Shown: one piece after another, positions 16,828-25,484 of the stretch
How positions within the stretch are numbered: position 1 is the first letter of the stretch
Layout of the letters: every line of letters begins with the position of its first letter
Origin: Oscillibacter faecalis_A
GTDB taxonomy: Bacteria > Bacillota > Clostridia > Oscillospirales > Oscillospiraceae
Length of the DNA: 64,000 nucleotides
Assembly: GCF_029218125.1 (NCBI RefSeq)
Contig: NZ_JARFXX010000004.1
Coordinates: 210,697-274,696 of the forward strand
Direction: 5' to 3'
Notes under the pieces: generated by a model
Seen by the model: only the letters and a program-made list of their open reading frames with translations
What the model was told of the DNA's origin: nothing
Database searches by the model: none
Program-made: the position numbers and the translations under genes

Positions 16828-17790
16828 ATGGCTGAAATTCTAAGAGTTGAAGACCTGAAAAAATATTTTGCCACGAAGAAGGGCACCCTTCACGCGGTGG
16901 ATGGCGTGACCTTCACTGTGGACGCCGGTAAAACGCTGGGTATCGTGGGCGAGTCCGGCTGCGGCAAGTCCACGCTGGGCCGTGTGATTTTGCATCTGCA
17001 CGAGCGGACAGAGGGCCGTATCGTGTTTCAGGGCGAGGATATTTCCGATGTCAGCAATGCAAAGCTGAAGGAACTGCGTAAGGATATGCAGATCATCTTT
17101 CAGGACCCCTACGCATCCCTGAATCCCCGTATGTCCATCGGCGACATCATCGCCGAGCCCCTGAAAATCTATAAGCTCTGCAATTCAAAGGCGGAGCGGG
17201 AGAAAAAGGTTCATGAGATCATGGATGTTGTGGGCCTTGCGGAGCGGACGTACTCCCTGTACCCCCACGAGCTGGACGGCGGCCGCCGTCAGCGTGTCGG
17301 CATTGCCCGGGCGCTGATTCTGGACCCGAAGCTGGTGGTGTGCGATGAGCCGGTCTCCGCACTGGATGTTTCCATTCAGGCTCAGATACTGAACCTGATG
17401 ATGGAGCTTCAGAAGGAGCGGAACCTTACCTATCTGTTTATCACCCATAACCTGTCCGTTGTGAAGCACATTTCCGATGACATCACGGTTATGTATTTGG
17501 GCCAGATGGTGGAGAAGGCTGGCTCCAGCGAGATTTTCGCCCATCAGTATCACCCCTATACCAAGGCGCTGATCTCCGCTATCCCGCTGCCTAAGTATAA
17601 CGCGCCGGACAACCAGATCATTTTGAAGGGTGAGATCACCTCTCCCATCAACGTGACCAAGTCCTGCCGCTTCGCGCCCCGCTGCATCTACGCCAAGCCG
17701 GAATGCTTCAATCAGGAACCGGCACTGGAGGAGGTAGAGCCGGGCCATTTCGTCAAGTGCCATTTCGTGCGGGAGATCAACGGTCTGTAA
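16828..17790 (+). CDS. dipeptide/oligopeptide ABC transporter ATPase (DppF/OppF type)
   Basis: 320 residues with a complete ATPase core: Walker A GESGCGKST near residue 43, Q-loop FQDPYASLNPRMS, signature ELDGGRRQRVGIARAL (the LSGGQ position reads LDGGR), Walker B LVVCDEPVSALD and H-loop FITHNLSVV, then the C-terminal oligopeptide domain CRFAPRCIYAKPEC. It would energise import of peptide- or opine-like solutes with DppD at a DppBC channel, but the partners are missing or broken here. ATG 16828 is preceded by GGAGG; the TTG at 16822 overlaps dppD and is less likely. It is probably an orphan unless another permease recruits it. Confidence 0.9.
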   Translation: MAEILRVEDLKKYFATKKGTLHAVDGVTFTVDAGKTLGIVGESGCGKSTLGRVILHLHERTEGRIVFQGEDISDVSNAKLKELRKDMQIIFQDPYASLNPRMSIGDIIAEPLKIYKLCNSKAEREKKVHEIMDVVGLAERTYSLYPHELDGGRRQRVGIARALILDPKLVVCDEPVSALDVSIQAQILNLMMELQKERNLTYLFITHNLSVVKHISDDITVMYLGQMVEKAGSSEIFAHQYHPYTKALISAIPLPKYNAPDNQIILKGEITSPINVTKSCRFAPRCIYAKPECFNQEPALEEVEPGHFVKCHFVREINGL

Positions 17791-17838
17791 GGACCGTTCC
17801 CGCATCGGAATGAAGAAAAGCTGAAAAGGAGAGAGATT

Positions 17839-19014
17839 ATGTTCGATTTCGATTCCTTTGAAGGTCGCCTGCCGTGGCATCAGAGCAAATGGGACCCTGC
17901 TGCGCTGGAAAGCCAGTTCGGAAGAAGCGATGTGCTGCCGGCATGGATCGCAGATATGGACTTCAAAACGGTCCCCGCCGTGCAGGAGGCGGTCATTGAG
18001 GCCGCGAAAAACGGGATGTACGGCTATACCCGCGTCGGCGAAGATGTGATCGAAGCATACCTTGCATGGCAGCGCCGCCGGAACCACTGGGAGGCCAAGT
18101 CCGACTGGTTCCGTTATACTCCGGGCGTTGTTACCGCCATCAACCTGTTAATTCAGGCCGAGACCGAGGAGGGGGACGGTGTGCTCATTCAGGAGCCGGT
18201 CTATTACCCCTTCGGAAATTCCATCCGCACACAGAAGCGGCAGGTCATCAGCAGTCCGCTGGTCCTGCGGGATGGGCGGTATGAGATCGACTTTGCGGAT
18301 TTCGAGCGCAAGGCCGCCGACCCCATGTGCCGGGCCTTTGTCCTCAGCAATCCTCATAACCCCGTGGGCCGCGTCTACACGCGGGAGGAGCTGCAGCGGA
18401 TGGGCGACATCTGTCTGAAGCACAATGTTTTCGTCATTGCTGATGAAATTCACAGCGATCTGATCTTCCCCGGCCATCACCACACGGTGTTTGCCTCTCT
18501 GGGCGAGGCGTATGCCAAAAACTGCGCCGTGTGCCATGCCCCCTCCAAGACGTTCAATCTTGCGGGACTGTCCTTTTCCTGCATTATGATTCCGGACGAG
18601 ACGCACCGCCAGCGGTTTGATGCCATGTTCAACCGCTATTGCCGGGCCAATCCCACGTTCTTTGCCCCCGTGGCTGCCAAGGCCGCGTGGGAGCACGGCG
18701 AGGAATGGCTGAAGGAATGTCTTGCCTATATTCAGGGAAATGAGGCGTTTGTCCGTTCCTTTGCGGAAAAGACATGGGGCGGCAAGGTCTGGATCGCACC
18801 GCTGGAGGGCACCTACCTTTTGTGGATGGACCTCCATGCTTTAGAGCCGGACGCCGAAAAGCTGGACCGGCGGATGATCGAGGAAGCCGGTGTGGCGCTG
18901 GATGGCGGCACGATGTTCGGACAGGAAGGTGCAGGCTTCCAACGTATCAATCTGGCGGCGCCCCGCTCTATCATCCGAGAACTGATGGAGCGTATGGCCA
19001 AGGCCTTTGCCTGA
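17839..19014 (+). CDS. MalY/PatB family PLP-dependent C-S lyase
   Basis: 391 residues, fold-type I PLP enzyme of the MalY/PatB group: LPAWIADMDFKT near the N-terminus, LSNPHNPVGRVYTREEL, the Asp of ADEIHSDLIFPG and the PLP lysine in APSKTFNLAG (K237). Members cleave C-S bonds of cystathionine and related beta-substituted amino acids to pyruvate, ammonia and a thiol; some are aminotransferases. Within this operon it may act on an amino acid released by the opine-type dehydrogenase, but that is inference. AAGGAGAGAGATT precedes ATG 17839. Confidence 0.9.
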   Translation: MFDFDSFEGRLPWHQSKWDPAALESQFGRSDVLPAWIADMDFKTVPAVQEAVIEAAKNGMYGYTRVGEDVIEAYLAWQRRRNHWEAKSDWFRYTPGVVTAINLLIQAETEEGDGVLIQEPVYYPFGNSIRTQKRQVISSPLVLRDGRYEIDFADFERKAADPMCRAFVLSNPHNPVGRVYTREELQRMGDICLKHNVFVIADEIHSDLIFPGHHHTVFASLGEAYAKNCAVCHAPSKTFNLAGLSFSCIMIPDETHRQRFDAMFNRYCRANPTFFAPVAAKAAWEHGEEWLKECLAYIQGNEAFVRSFAEKTWGGKVWIAPLEGTYLLWMDLHALEPDAEKLDRRMIEEAGVALDGGTMFGQEGAGFQRINLAAPRSIIRELMERMAKAFA

Positions 19015-19063
19015 GCGTAAATTTATTTTGAGAAATTGTGAGAAAAGTTAAGGAGAATTAGGA

Positions 19064-20587
19064 ATGAGTATCCTGAAAAAATCCATGCTGATCGAGCCCC
19101 ATGACAATGTGGCGGTAGCAGTGGAGCCCATTGAGGCCGGTGAGGCCACCATGGTAGGCGGCGAGGAGATCGTTGCCAACCAGTTCATCAAGGAGGGCCA
19201 TAAGATCGCCCGCACGGACATTGCCAAGGGCGATGAGATCATCAAGTACGGTGTGCATATCGGCGTTGCCACGCAGGACATCAAAAAGGGCGACTGGGTC
19301 CACGAGAACAACGTGTATGATGACTTCGAGGAGATCAACCAGAAGCAGCGGGCCTATTACCGTTCCATGGCACCCGATGCGCTGGATTATACCGATCCGC
19401 GCATTTATACCAAGGAGGAGCTTCATCTCCCCGAGACCATTATGGGCTACAAGCGTGCCGATGGTTCCTTCGGCATCCGCAATCAGGTGCTGGTGATTTC
19501 TCTGGTGCAGTGCTCCAATAACGCCGCACAGCGCATCAGCAATGCCTGCAATGCGCCCGCCACTTTTGTGGACGCCGCCTGCGGCGAGTTCCCTGACCGT
19601 TTTGCCCGTACCCTGAAGGGCTTCATCACTGCCGGTACCCATCCCAACACCTTCGGCGTGGTGCTGCTGTCTCTGGGCTGCCAGCAGACGAACCCCGAGG
19701 AGGTGGCTGAGGCCATCCGTAAGACCGGCCGCCCCGTGGTAAACATCAGCATCCAGTCCGACGGCGGCGTGACGAAGGCCATTGCCGACGGTATCAAGGC
19801 TGTCAACGAGCTGAAGGAGCAGGCTGCGGCTCAGAAGCGGGAGCCCTGTCCTACCAGCGGCCTCATCATCAGCGGCTACAACGGCGGCTCCGACTGGACC
19901 AGCGGTCTGTCCGCCAACCCCGCCGTGGGCGAGGCCATTGACATGCATCTGGCCATCGGCGGTAAGGCTGTGCAGATCTGCGGCCGCGGCGGCTATCCCA
20001 CCAATGCCGGCTCTTACGAGATCGGTATGCGCCTGATGGAGATCGGCGATTTCTTCAATGAGGACTGCACCCGCAGAGGCGGCAAGGGTCTCTCTCAGGT
20101 GAATCCCACCCCCGGCAACAAGGCCGGCGGCCTCACCACCATGACCGAGAAGAACCTCGGCAGCTTCAAGACCCAGGGCCACGGCCGTATTCTCGGCATT
20201 TTGGACTGCGGCGATCCCGTTCCCGGTCCCGGCAACTGGGGCATCAATCAGGCACAGGGCGCCAATGACGCCTATGCGTCTACCACGCTGGCCATGAGCG
20301 GCTGCCACATCTGCCTGTTCACCACGGGCCGCGGCAACCCCATCGGCAACGCCTGCATGACCACCATCAAGATCACCGGCAACCCCACCACCGCTACGAT
20401 GCTGGAGGATATGATCGACTACTCCGCAAAGCCCATGCTTTACGGTGAAAAGACCCTGCAGGAGAGCGGCCGCGAACTGTATGACCTGATTCTCCGCGTG
20501 GCCAATGGCGAGGAGACCAAGGCAGAAAAGCTGGGCGACTACAGCTGGACAACGCCTCACGGCACCAGCTACAATGGCGACTATTGA
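19064..20587 (+). CDS. UxaA-family dehydratase (altronate/galactarate dehydratase-like, SAF plus UxaA domains)
   Basis: 507 residues. The N-terminal SAF domain covers residues ~1-95 (MLIEPHDNVAVAVEPIEAG...GVATQDIKKGDWVHENN). The UxaA core begins at GYKRADGSFGIRNQVLVIS, with SLGCQQTNPEE, NGGSDWTSGLSANPAVG, GNKAGGLTTMTEKNLGSF and FTTGRGNPIGNACMTTIKI. Iron-dependent members dehydrate sugar acids such as altronate, or remove sulfite from sulfolactate (SuyAB). The segment usually read CGGSD has Asn in place of Cys here (YNGGSD), so the substrate may differ. AAGGAGAATTAGGA precedes ATG 19064. Its sugar-acid pathway partners (UxuA, KdgK, Eda) are not in the window. Confidence 0.85.
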   Translation: MSILKKSMLIEPHDNVAVAVEPIEAGEATMVGGEEIVANQFIKEGHKIARTDIAKGDEIIKYGVHIGVATQDIKKGDWVHENNVYDDFEEINQKQRAYYRSMAPDALDYTDPRIYTKEELHLPETIMGYKRADGSFGIRNQVLVISLVQCSNNAAQRISNACNAPATFVDAACGEFPDRFARTLKGFITAGTHPNTFGVVLLSLGCQQTNPEEVAEAIRKTGRPVVNISIQSDGGVTKAIADGIKAVNELKEQAAAQKREPCPTSGLIISGYNGGSDWTSGLSANPAVGEAIDMHLAIGGKAVQICGRGGYPTNAGSYEIGMRLMEIGDFFNEDCTRRGGKGLSQVNPTPGNKAGGLTTMTEKNLGSFKTQGHGRILGILDCGDPVPGPGNWGINQAQGANDAYASTTLAMSGCHICLFTTGRGNPIGNACMTTIKITGNPTTATMLEDMIDYSAKPMLYGEKTLQESGRELYDLILRVANGEETKAEKLGDYSWTTPHGTSYNGDY

Positions 20588-20605
20588 TGTTCAGATGATA
20601 CGGCG

Positions 20606-20636
20606 AAAGGATAGGCGGGTCAAACCGCCTATCCTT
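20606..20636 (+). terminator. hairpin between the UxaA-family and EamA genes
   Basis: AAAGGATAGGCGG pairs exactly with CCGCCTATCCTTT over a six-base loop. No T-run follows, so it may be a partial stop or an mRNA-stabilising structure within the operon. Confidence 0.55.
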
Positions 20637-20707
20637 TGCGCGCAGAAGCGATATGGCGGAAAAGGCCGCGGGAGGCTAATTCCGCCGGAAAAAACGGAGG
20701 TTTCAAT

Positions 20708-21577
20708 ATGAGCGGAAGCAAAACAAGAGCGGTCACGCTGATGCTGCTGTCAGCGCTGTCCTTTTCCATTATGCAGGTATTTGTCAAAATGAGCTCCAAG
20801 GAGGTAGGGACCTTTGAGCAGGTCTTTTTCCGCAATTTGGTCAGTATGATCATCGCGGGCATCACGGTCTATAGAGAAAAGCTGGATTTGATTCCCGAAA
20901 TCAAAAAGGGTGGTCTGACCCTGTGGGGACGGTCCTTTTTCGGCTTCCTCGGCATTGTGCTGTTCTTTTACGCCACCGGCCATGCACGGCAGGCGGATGT
21001 TGCCATGCTGAACCGGGCGTCGCCGGTGTTTGTGACCCTGTTTGCCGGGCCGATTTTAAAGGAGAAGATCTCAAAGGTGCAGGTCTGCGCCATCGGCCTT
21101 TGCCTTGTGGGTGCGTATATTTCCATGCAGCCCTCCTTTGATTCCAATCCTCTGCCGCTGTTTTCCGCGTTGGGTGCAGCCATGGTGGCGGGCCTTGCCT
21201 ACACGCTGTTGTCCTACACAAAGCGCTTTACCAGCGCGCCGGTCATCATTTTCCACTTTTCCCTGTTCAGCACGGTCTGCGCGGGACTTTTGATGATTCC
21301 CGGCTTTGTGGTGCCCTCTCTTAAGGTAATGGGGATGCTGCTGATGGTAGGCCTGTTTGCGGCGGGCGGCCAGTATTTGCTGACATATGCTTATCAGCAG
21401 GCACCGGCCTCCGAGGTCAGTATCTATCAGTATTCCGGTGTTGTGTTCACAGCGCTGCTGAGCTATCTGATTTTCGGAGAGACTCTGACGCTGACCTCTA
21501 TTGTGGGCGCTATCGTGATCTTGGCGGCTATTTTCTGGGTGTTTGAGTACAGCAAGCATAAGGCTAAGGAGGCCTGA
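20708..21577 (+). CDS. EamA/DMT family transporter
   Basis: 289 residues with ten predicted membrane helices in two EamA repeats; typical segments are GTFEQVFFRNLVSMIIAG, LNRASPVFVTLFAGPILKEKIS and YLIFGETLTLTSIVGAIVIL. Members export or import metabolites such as amino acids or nucleotide-linked compounds. ATG 20708 follows AACGGAGGTTTCAAT; upstream in-frame starts run through the hairpin. Last gene of the LysR-linked operon; it may export an end product or substitute for lost uptake. Confidence 0.9.
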   Translation: MSGSKTRAVTLMLLSALSFSIMQVFVKMSSKEVGTFEQVFFRNLVSMIIAGITVYREKLDLIPEIKKGGLTLWGRSFFGFLGIVLFFYATGHARQADVAMLNRASPVFVTLFAGPILKEKISKVQVCAIGLCLVGAYISMQPSFDSNPLPLFSALGAAMVAGLAYTLLSYTKRFTSAPVIIFHFSLFSTVCAGLLMIPGFVVPSLKVMGMLLMVGLFAAGGQYLLTYAYQQAPASEVSIYQYSGVVFTALLSYLIFGETLTLTSIVGAIVILAAIFWVFEYSKHKAKEA

Positions 21578-21626
21578 ACCCTTCGCATTGACCGTCTGCG
21601 GCTATTTAGAACGATGATAATAAAAG

Positions 21627-21665
21627 GGAAGTCCGGCAAAAAGCATCCGCCGGACTTCCTTTTTT
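21627..21665 (+). terminator. terminator of the catabolic operon
   Basis: GGAAGTCCGGC / GCCGGACTTCC stem followed by a T-run, 50 bp past the EamA stop. Confidence 0.85.
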
Positions 21666-21812
21666 CAAAATTCTGTCGATAAGTGTTATTTTGCTTGACG
21701 GGGACTGACAAAGCCCACGGTATACTATCATAAGGCCGTCAAGATTACAAAATAGTGGGCAATCGATGGGTAATAGAGCACTCTTTTCCAATTTCAGATG
21801 ACTTTCGTGTAA

Positions 21813-21851
21813 TAAAAAGAAAACCTGTAACCATTGTGGTTACAGGTTTTC
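21813..21851 (-). terminator. terminator of the tRNA-Ala gene
   Basis: Perfect 15-base stem GAAAACCTGTAACCA / TGGTTACAGGTTTTC followed on the minus strand by TTTTTATT, immediately 3' of the tRNA. Confidence 0.85.
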
Positions 21852-21852
21852 T

Positions 21853-21928
21853 TGGTGGAGAATAGCGGGATCGAACCGCTGACCTCTTGACTGCCAGTCA
21901 AGCGCTCTCCCAGCTGAGCTAATCCCCC
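21853..21928 (-). tRNA. tRNA-Ala(GGC), CCA encoded
   Basis: The minus strand folds into a full cloverleaf of 76 bases including encoded CCA. The acceptor strands GGGGGAT and ATTCTCC place G3 opposite U70, the main alanine identity element. The D arm has TAGCTCAGCTGGGAGAGC, the anticodon stem CTTGA/TCAAG encloses loop CTGGCAG (anticodon GGC, reading GCC and GCU), and the T arm has GGTTCGATCC. A promoter and a terminator frame it as a single-gene unit. Confidence 0.97.
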
Positions 21929-21974
21929 AAGCCAGTTCGCTTTGAACTTGTTTCGTTCGCTCGGAACATTTGTT

Positions 21975-22003
21975 AGTATATCAGGCGAGACCATGATTGT
22001 CAA
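21975..22003 (-). promoter_or_regulatory. promoter of tRNA-Ala
   Basis: Minus strand TTGACA (21998-22003), 17-base spacer, TATACT (21975-21980), about 46 bp before the mature 5' end. Confidence 0.85.
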
Positions 22004-22150
22004 CATATTTTTTCAAAAAAATCAAACTTTTTTAAAGACAGGGAAAAAGTGTTGAAAATACGGGAAAAGTTTGGAGGGTTCGGCTGTGGCGGAAGGGGCA
22101 TCGTAATACAGTGATATTTTCAAAAGAATAACGCCTGCCAAAAACCGCCA

Positions 22151-22179
22151 TTGCGGAAAGCGCCGCATTACGGTATAAT
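22151..22179 (+). promoter_or_regulatory. promoter of the selenium-dependent-type hydroxylase gene
   Basis: TTGCGG (22151-22156), 17-base spacer, TATAAT (22174-22179), 46 bp before the start codon. The rest of the 296-bp gap after the tRNA shows no ORF or repeat I can support. Confidence 0.7.
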
Positions 22180-22224
22180 ATTTTATAAAGAAAGAGGTTG
22201 ACCTTTTGAAAAGGAGGCCCCGCT

Positions 22225-24795
22225 ATGGCCACAGTCTTTACAGTGAACGGAAAACAGGTGACAGCGGAAAGGGAGCAAAGGCTGCTGCGGTTTCTGCGGG
22301 ACGAACTGCGGCTGACGTCTGTGAAGGACGGGTGCAGCGAGGGCGCCTGCGGAACCTGCACGGTGCTCATTGACGGAAAGCCCACAAAGGCCTGTGTGCC
22401 GATGACCGGTAAGCTGGCGGGCAAAAGCGTTGTGACGGTGGAGGGCCTTTCGGACTGGGAAAAGCAGGTCTACACCTATGCTTTCGGCGCGGCGGGGGCT
22501 GTTCAGTGCGGCTTCTGCATTCCGGGTATGGTGATCTCTGCCAAGGCACTGCTGGGCGAAAACCCGGACCCCAGCCGGGAGGAGGCAGCCTACGCGATTC
22601 GGAACAACATCTGCCGCTGCACCGGCTATGTAAAGATCATTGACGGAATTTTGCTGGCGGCCAAATGCTTCCGGGAGGGAAAGCTCCCGGAGGCGGAGCA
22701 GGACTGGCGGCCCGGCAGCCGGGTCTGTCGGGTGGATGCAGCGGAGAAGGTCATCGGCACCGGACAGTACCCGGACGATATCTATATGGACGGAATGCTG
22801 TACGGCTCCGCTGTCCGCAGCCGGTATCCGAGAGCACGGGTGCTGGCTATCCATACGGAGGCGGCTAAGGCGCTGACCGGTGTGGCCTGCGTGCTGACGG
22901 CGGCGGATATTCCCGGCAGCAACAAGGTGGGCCATCTGAAAAAGGACTGGGACACCATGATCGCCGTGGGGGATATCACCCACTATTTAGGGGACGCCAT
23001 CTGCCTTGTGGCGGCGGAAACACCGGAACTTTTGGAGCAGGCCAAGGCGCTGGTAGAGGTGGAATACGAGGAGCTGCCGGCGGTGCACTCCCCAAGAGAG
23101 GCCATTTTGCCGGATGCGCCGCTGGTGCACCGGGACGGGAATTTGCTGGCCCATAAGCATATCCAGCGGGGCAACCCCGCGGAGGCCATTGCCAAGGCAA
23201 AATATATGCTGACGGAGCGCTTTTCAACGCCGTGGACAGAGCACGCCTTTTTGGAGCCGGAATGTGCCGTGGCGTACCCGGAGGGGAAGGGCGTCACCGT
23301 CCTTTCCACGGATCAGGGTGCCTATGATACCCAGCACGAGATCATGGGAATGCTGGGCCTTCCGGCGGAACAGGTGCGGGTGCGGAACTGTCTGGTGGGC
23401 GGCGGCTTCGGCGGCAAGGAGGATGTAACGGTCCAGCACCATGCGGCCCTCATTGCCTATCTGACGAAGCGCCCGGTTAAAGTGAAGCTCACCCGGGCGG
23501 AAAGCCTGCTCATTCACCCCAAGCGGCACCCGATGGAAATGGAATTTTCTCTGGGCTGCGATGAAAACGGCATCATTCAGGGCGTGGCGGCGGAGTGCAT
23601 CGCCGACACCGGGGCTTACGCCTCGCTGGGCGGGCCGGTGCTGGAGCGGGCCTGCACCCACGGCGCGGGACCGTATCACTACGAGGCTTACGAGATCGAC
23701 GGATGGGCCTATTACACCAATAACCCGCCTGCCGGAGCATTCCGGGGCTTCGGCGTGACACAGACCTGCTTTTGCATTGAAAGTCTGCTCAACCGCATGG
23801 CGGATATGGTGGGAATCTCTCCATGGGAAATTCGCTGGCGCAATGCCATCCGACCCGGCGAGGTGCTGCCAAACGGTCAGATCGTAGACGCTTCCACGGG
23901 CCTTGCGGAAACGCTGGAGGCCATCAAGCCCTATTATGATGAGGCGGTGAAAAACGGCGACCCTGTGGGACTGGCCTGCGCCATGAAAAATGCCGGTGTG
24001 GGCGTGGGAATCCCGGACACCGGCCGGGTGCGCCTGACGGTTCAGGGAGGTAAGGTGCATATTTTTGCCGGTGCCTCCTGCATCGGGCAGGGCCTTGGCA
24101 CGGTGCTGACGCAAATCGTCTGCGGCGAGACCGGCCTATCCCCGGAGAATGTGGTCTATGAGCGGTCAAATACATGGATGGCGCCGGATTCCGGCACTAC
24201 CTCCGGCTCCCGGCAGACGCTGTTTACCGGTGAGGCGTGCTACCGGGCCTGCAAGGGCTTAAAGGATGCGCTGGCGGACGCCGCGCTTTCGGCACTGGAG
24301 GGGAAGGAATTTTACGGCGAATATCTGGGAAAGACCGACCCGCTGGGGGCGAAGGTCCCCAACCCGGTCAGCCATATTGCCTATGGCTATGCGACCCAGC
24401 TCTGCGTGCTGGATAAGGACACGGGCCGCATCAAGCATATCGTGGCGGCCCACGATGTGGGCAAGGCCGTGAACCCCACCTCTGTGGAGGGGCAGATCGA
24501 GGGCGGCGTGGTCATGAGCATGGGCTATGCCCTGACGGAGCGCTATCCTATTGACGAAAACTGCCGCCCCACGGCAAAATTCGGAACATTGGGCCTATTC
24601 CGGGCCAACCAAATTCCTGAGATCATCCCAATTATCGTGGAAAAGCCGGGACTGAATGTGGGCGGCGGCGCTATCGGCATCGGCGAGATCACCTCGATTC
24701 CCACAGCACCGGCCATTGCGGACGCCTATTACCGCTACGATGGGGAATTTCGGACATCGCTGCCGCTGAAGAATACGCCCTACGCAAAAAAATGA
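22225..24795 (+). CDS. selenium-dependent xanthine dehydrogenase-type molybdenum hydroxylase (fused 2Fe-2S and Mo domains)
   Basis: 856 residues in one chain. Residues 1-160 hold two 2Fe-2S clusters: plant-type ferredoxin cysteines C37, C42, C45, C57, then C95, C98, C130, C132 (CGFC...CRC). From ~165 on lies the molybdopterin-binding aldehyde oxidase/xanthine dehydrogenase fold: GGGFGGKEDV, GAFRGFGVTQ, FAGASCIGQGLGTVL and the C-terminal GIGEITS with the likely catalytic Glu. There is no FAD domain. This arrangement and length match the family described as selenium-dependent xanthine dehydrogenase, in which a labile non-selenocysteine selenium atom is thought to sit on molybdenum. YqeB and MocA-type genes nearby support this. 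Substrate (purine or N-heterocycle) is not shown. Confidence 0.9.
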   Translation: MATVFTVNGKQVTAEREQRLLRFLRDELRLTSVKDGCSEGACGTCTVLIDGKPTKACVPMTGKLAGKSVVTVEGLSDWEKQVYTYAFGAAGAVQCGFCIPGMVISAKALLGENPDPSREEAAYAIRNNICRCTGYVKIIDGILLAAKCFREGKLPEAEQDWRPGSRVCRVDAAEKVIGTGQYPDDIYMDGMLYGSAVRSRYPRARVLAIHTEAAKALTGVACVLTAADIPGSNKVGHLKKDWDTMIAVGDITHYLGDAICLVAAETPELLEQAKALVEVEYEELPAVHSPREAILPDAPLVHRDGNLLAHKHIQRGNPAEAIAKAKYMLTERFSTPWTEHAFLEPECAVAYPEGKGVTVLSTDQGAYDTQHEIMGMLGLPAEQVRVRNCLVGGGFGGKEDVTVQHHAALIAYLTKRPVKVKLTRAESLLIHPKRHPMEMEFSLGCDENGIIQGVAAECIADTGAYASLGGPVLERACTHGAGPYHYEAYEIDGWAYYTNNPPAGAFRGFGVTQTCFCIESLLNRMADMVGISPWEIRWRNAIRPGEVLPNGQIVDASTGLAETLEAIKPYYDEAVKNGDPVGLACAMKNAGVGVGIPDTGRVRLTVQGGKVHIFAGASCIGQGLGTVLTQIVCGETGLSPENVVYERSNTWMAPDSGTTSGSRQTLFTGEACYRACKGLKDALADAALSALEGKEFYGEYLGKTDPLGAKVPNPVSHIAYGYATQLCVLDKDTGRIKHIVAAHDVGKAVNPTSVEGQIEGGVVMSMGYALTERYPIDENCRPTAKFGTLGLFRANQIPEIIPIIVEKPGLNVGGGAIGIGEITSIPTAPAIADAYYRYDGEFRTSLPLKNTPYAKK

Positions 24796-24814
24796 CAGCG
24801 GCGGCGCCGCTGTC
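24792..24814. terminator. hairpin between converging hydroxylase and mocA genes
   Basis: TGACAGCGGC-GGC-GCCGCTGTCA is a perfect 10-base stem that begins at the hydroxylase stop codon. There is little T-run on either side. Confidence 0.6.
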
Positions 24815-24835
24815 AAAGCAGGAGTGTGATTTCCA

Positions 24836-25411
24836 TTATTTTCGCCGCCGTGCCAGTTCCAAAGCGGCGGGGGTGTCCACATCCGTTAATTCCCATGCGT
24901 CCGTTTCCAGCAGAATGAGATCGTCCTCGTGCTGCCGAATTACGGCGCTGCCGCCGGTATCCCCGGTCAGAGCAAACAGCTCCGGGTAAAGCCGAGCGGG
25001 GAACAGGCAGGGATTGCCTCGGACGCCGCTGTGGGCCATGGCGGCGATCTTGCTTGGCTTCTGCGCCCACAGCGCGGTGAGGGCTTCAGCACTCTCCCGC
25101 TTCAGCCATGGTTGGTCGGCCACTGAGAAAAGAACGCCGTCGCAGTCCAGCAACGGCGTAAGCCCCAGACGGATGCTGCGGCTGAGTCCCAGCTCCGGCG
25201 CATCGTTGTAAATAGCGGCAAAGCCGTATTCTCCGGCTAATGCCAGAATTTCGGGATATTGGCTCACAACCACCGTGACAAGGCCGCCGGGAACGGCGTC
25301 CATAGCCCGGCGGATAAGGGATATTCCGTCGAGCTGGGCGGTCAGCTTATTGCTGCCGAAGCGGCGGGCATTGCCGGCCGCCAGCAGAACGCAACCGATC
25401 TTCAAATCCAT
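24836..25411 (-). CDS. mocA: MocA/YgfJ-type molybdenum cofactor nucleotidyltransferase
   Basis: 191 residues of the MobA-like NTP-transferase fold: CVLLAAGNARRFGSNKL (GG-like nucleotide-binding loop, residues ~6-22), VADQPWLKRESAEAL (metal-binding Asp) and GVRGNPCLFPARLYPEL. MocA transfers CMP to molybdopterin, making the cytosine dinucleotide form used by many xanthine-dehydrogenase-like enzymes; this subgroup (YgfJ-like) is the one seen with selenium-dependent hydroxylases. ATG 25411 fits the fold's start; the frame to 25504 crosses the divergent gene's leader. It is divergent from xdhA and convergent with the fused hydroxylase. Confidence 0.88.
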   Translation of the reverse strand: MDLKIGCVLLAAGNARRFGSNKLTAQLDGISLIRRAMDAVPGGLVTVVVSQYPEILALAGEYGFAAIYNDAPELGLSRSIRLGLTPLLDCDGVLFSVADQPWLKRESAEALTALWAQKPSKIAAMAHSGVRGNPCLFPARLYPELFALTGDTGGSAVIRQHEDDLILLETDAWELTDVDTPAALELARRRK

Positions 25412-25432
25412 CACCTCGATGTTTCTTTTTAT

Positions 25433-25462
25433 AGTATATCCAATATTTCCCTGATAAGTCAA
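25433..25462 (-). promoter_or_regulatory. promoter of mocA in the mocA/xdhA divergent gap
   Basis: Minus strand TTGACT (25457-25462), 18-base spacer, TATACT (25433-25438). The xdhA ribosome site AGGAGGG starts only 9 bp away, so the two genes may share control. Confidence 0.7.
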
Positions 25463-25484
25463 TCCGAAAAAGGAGGGATGCTCC

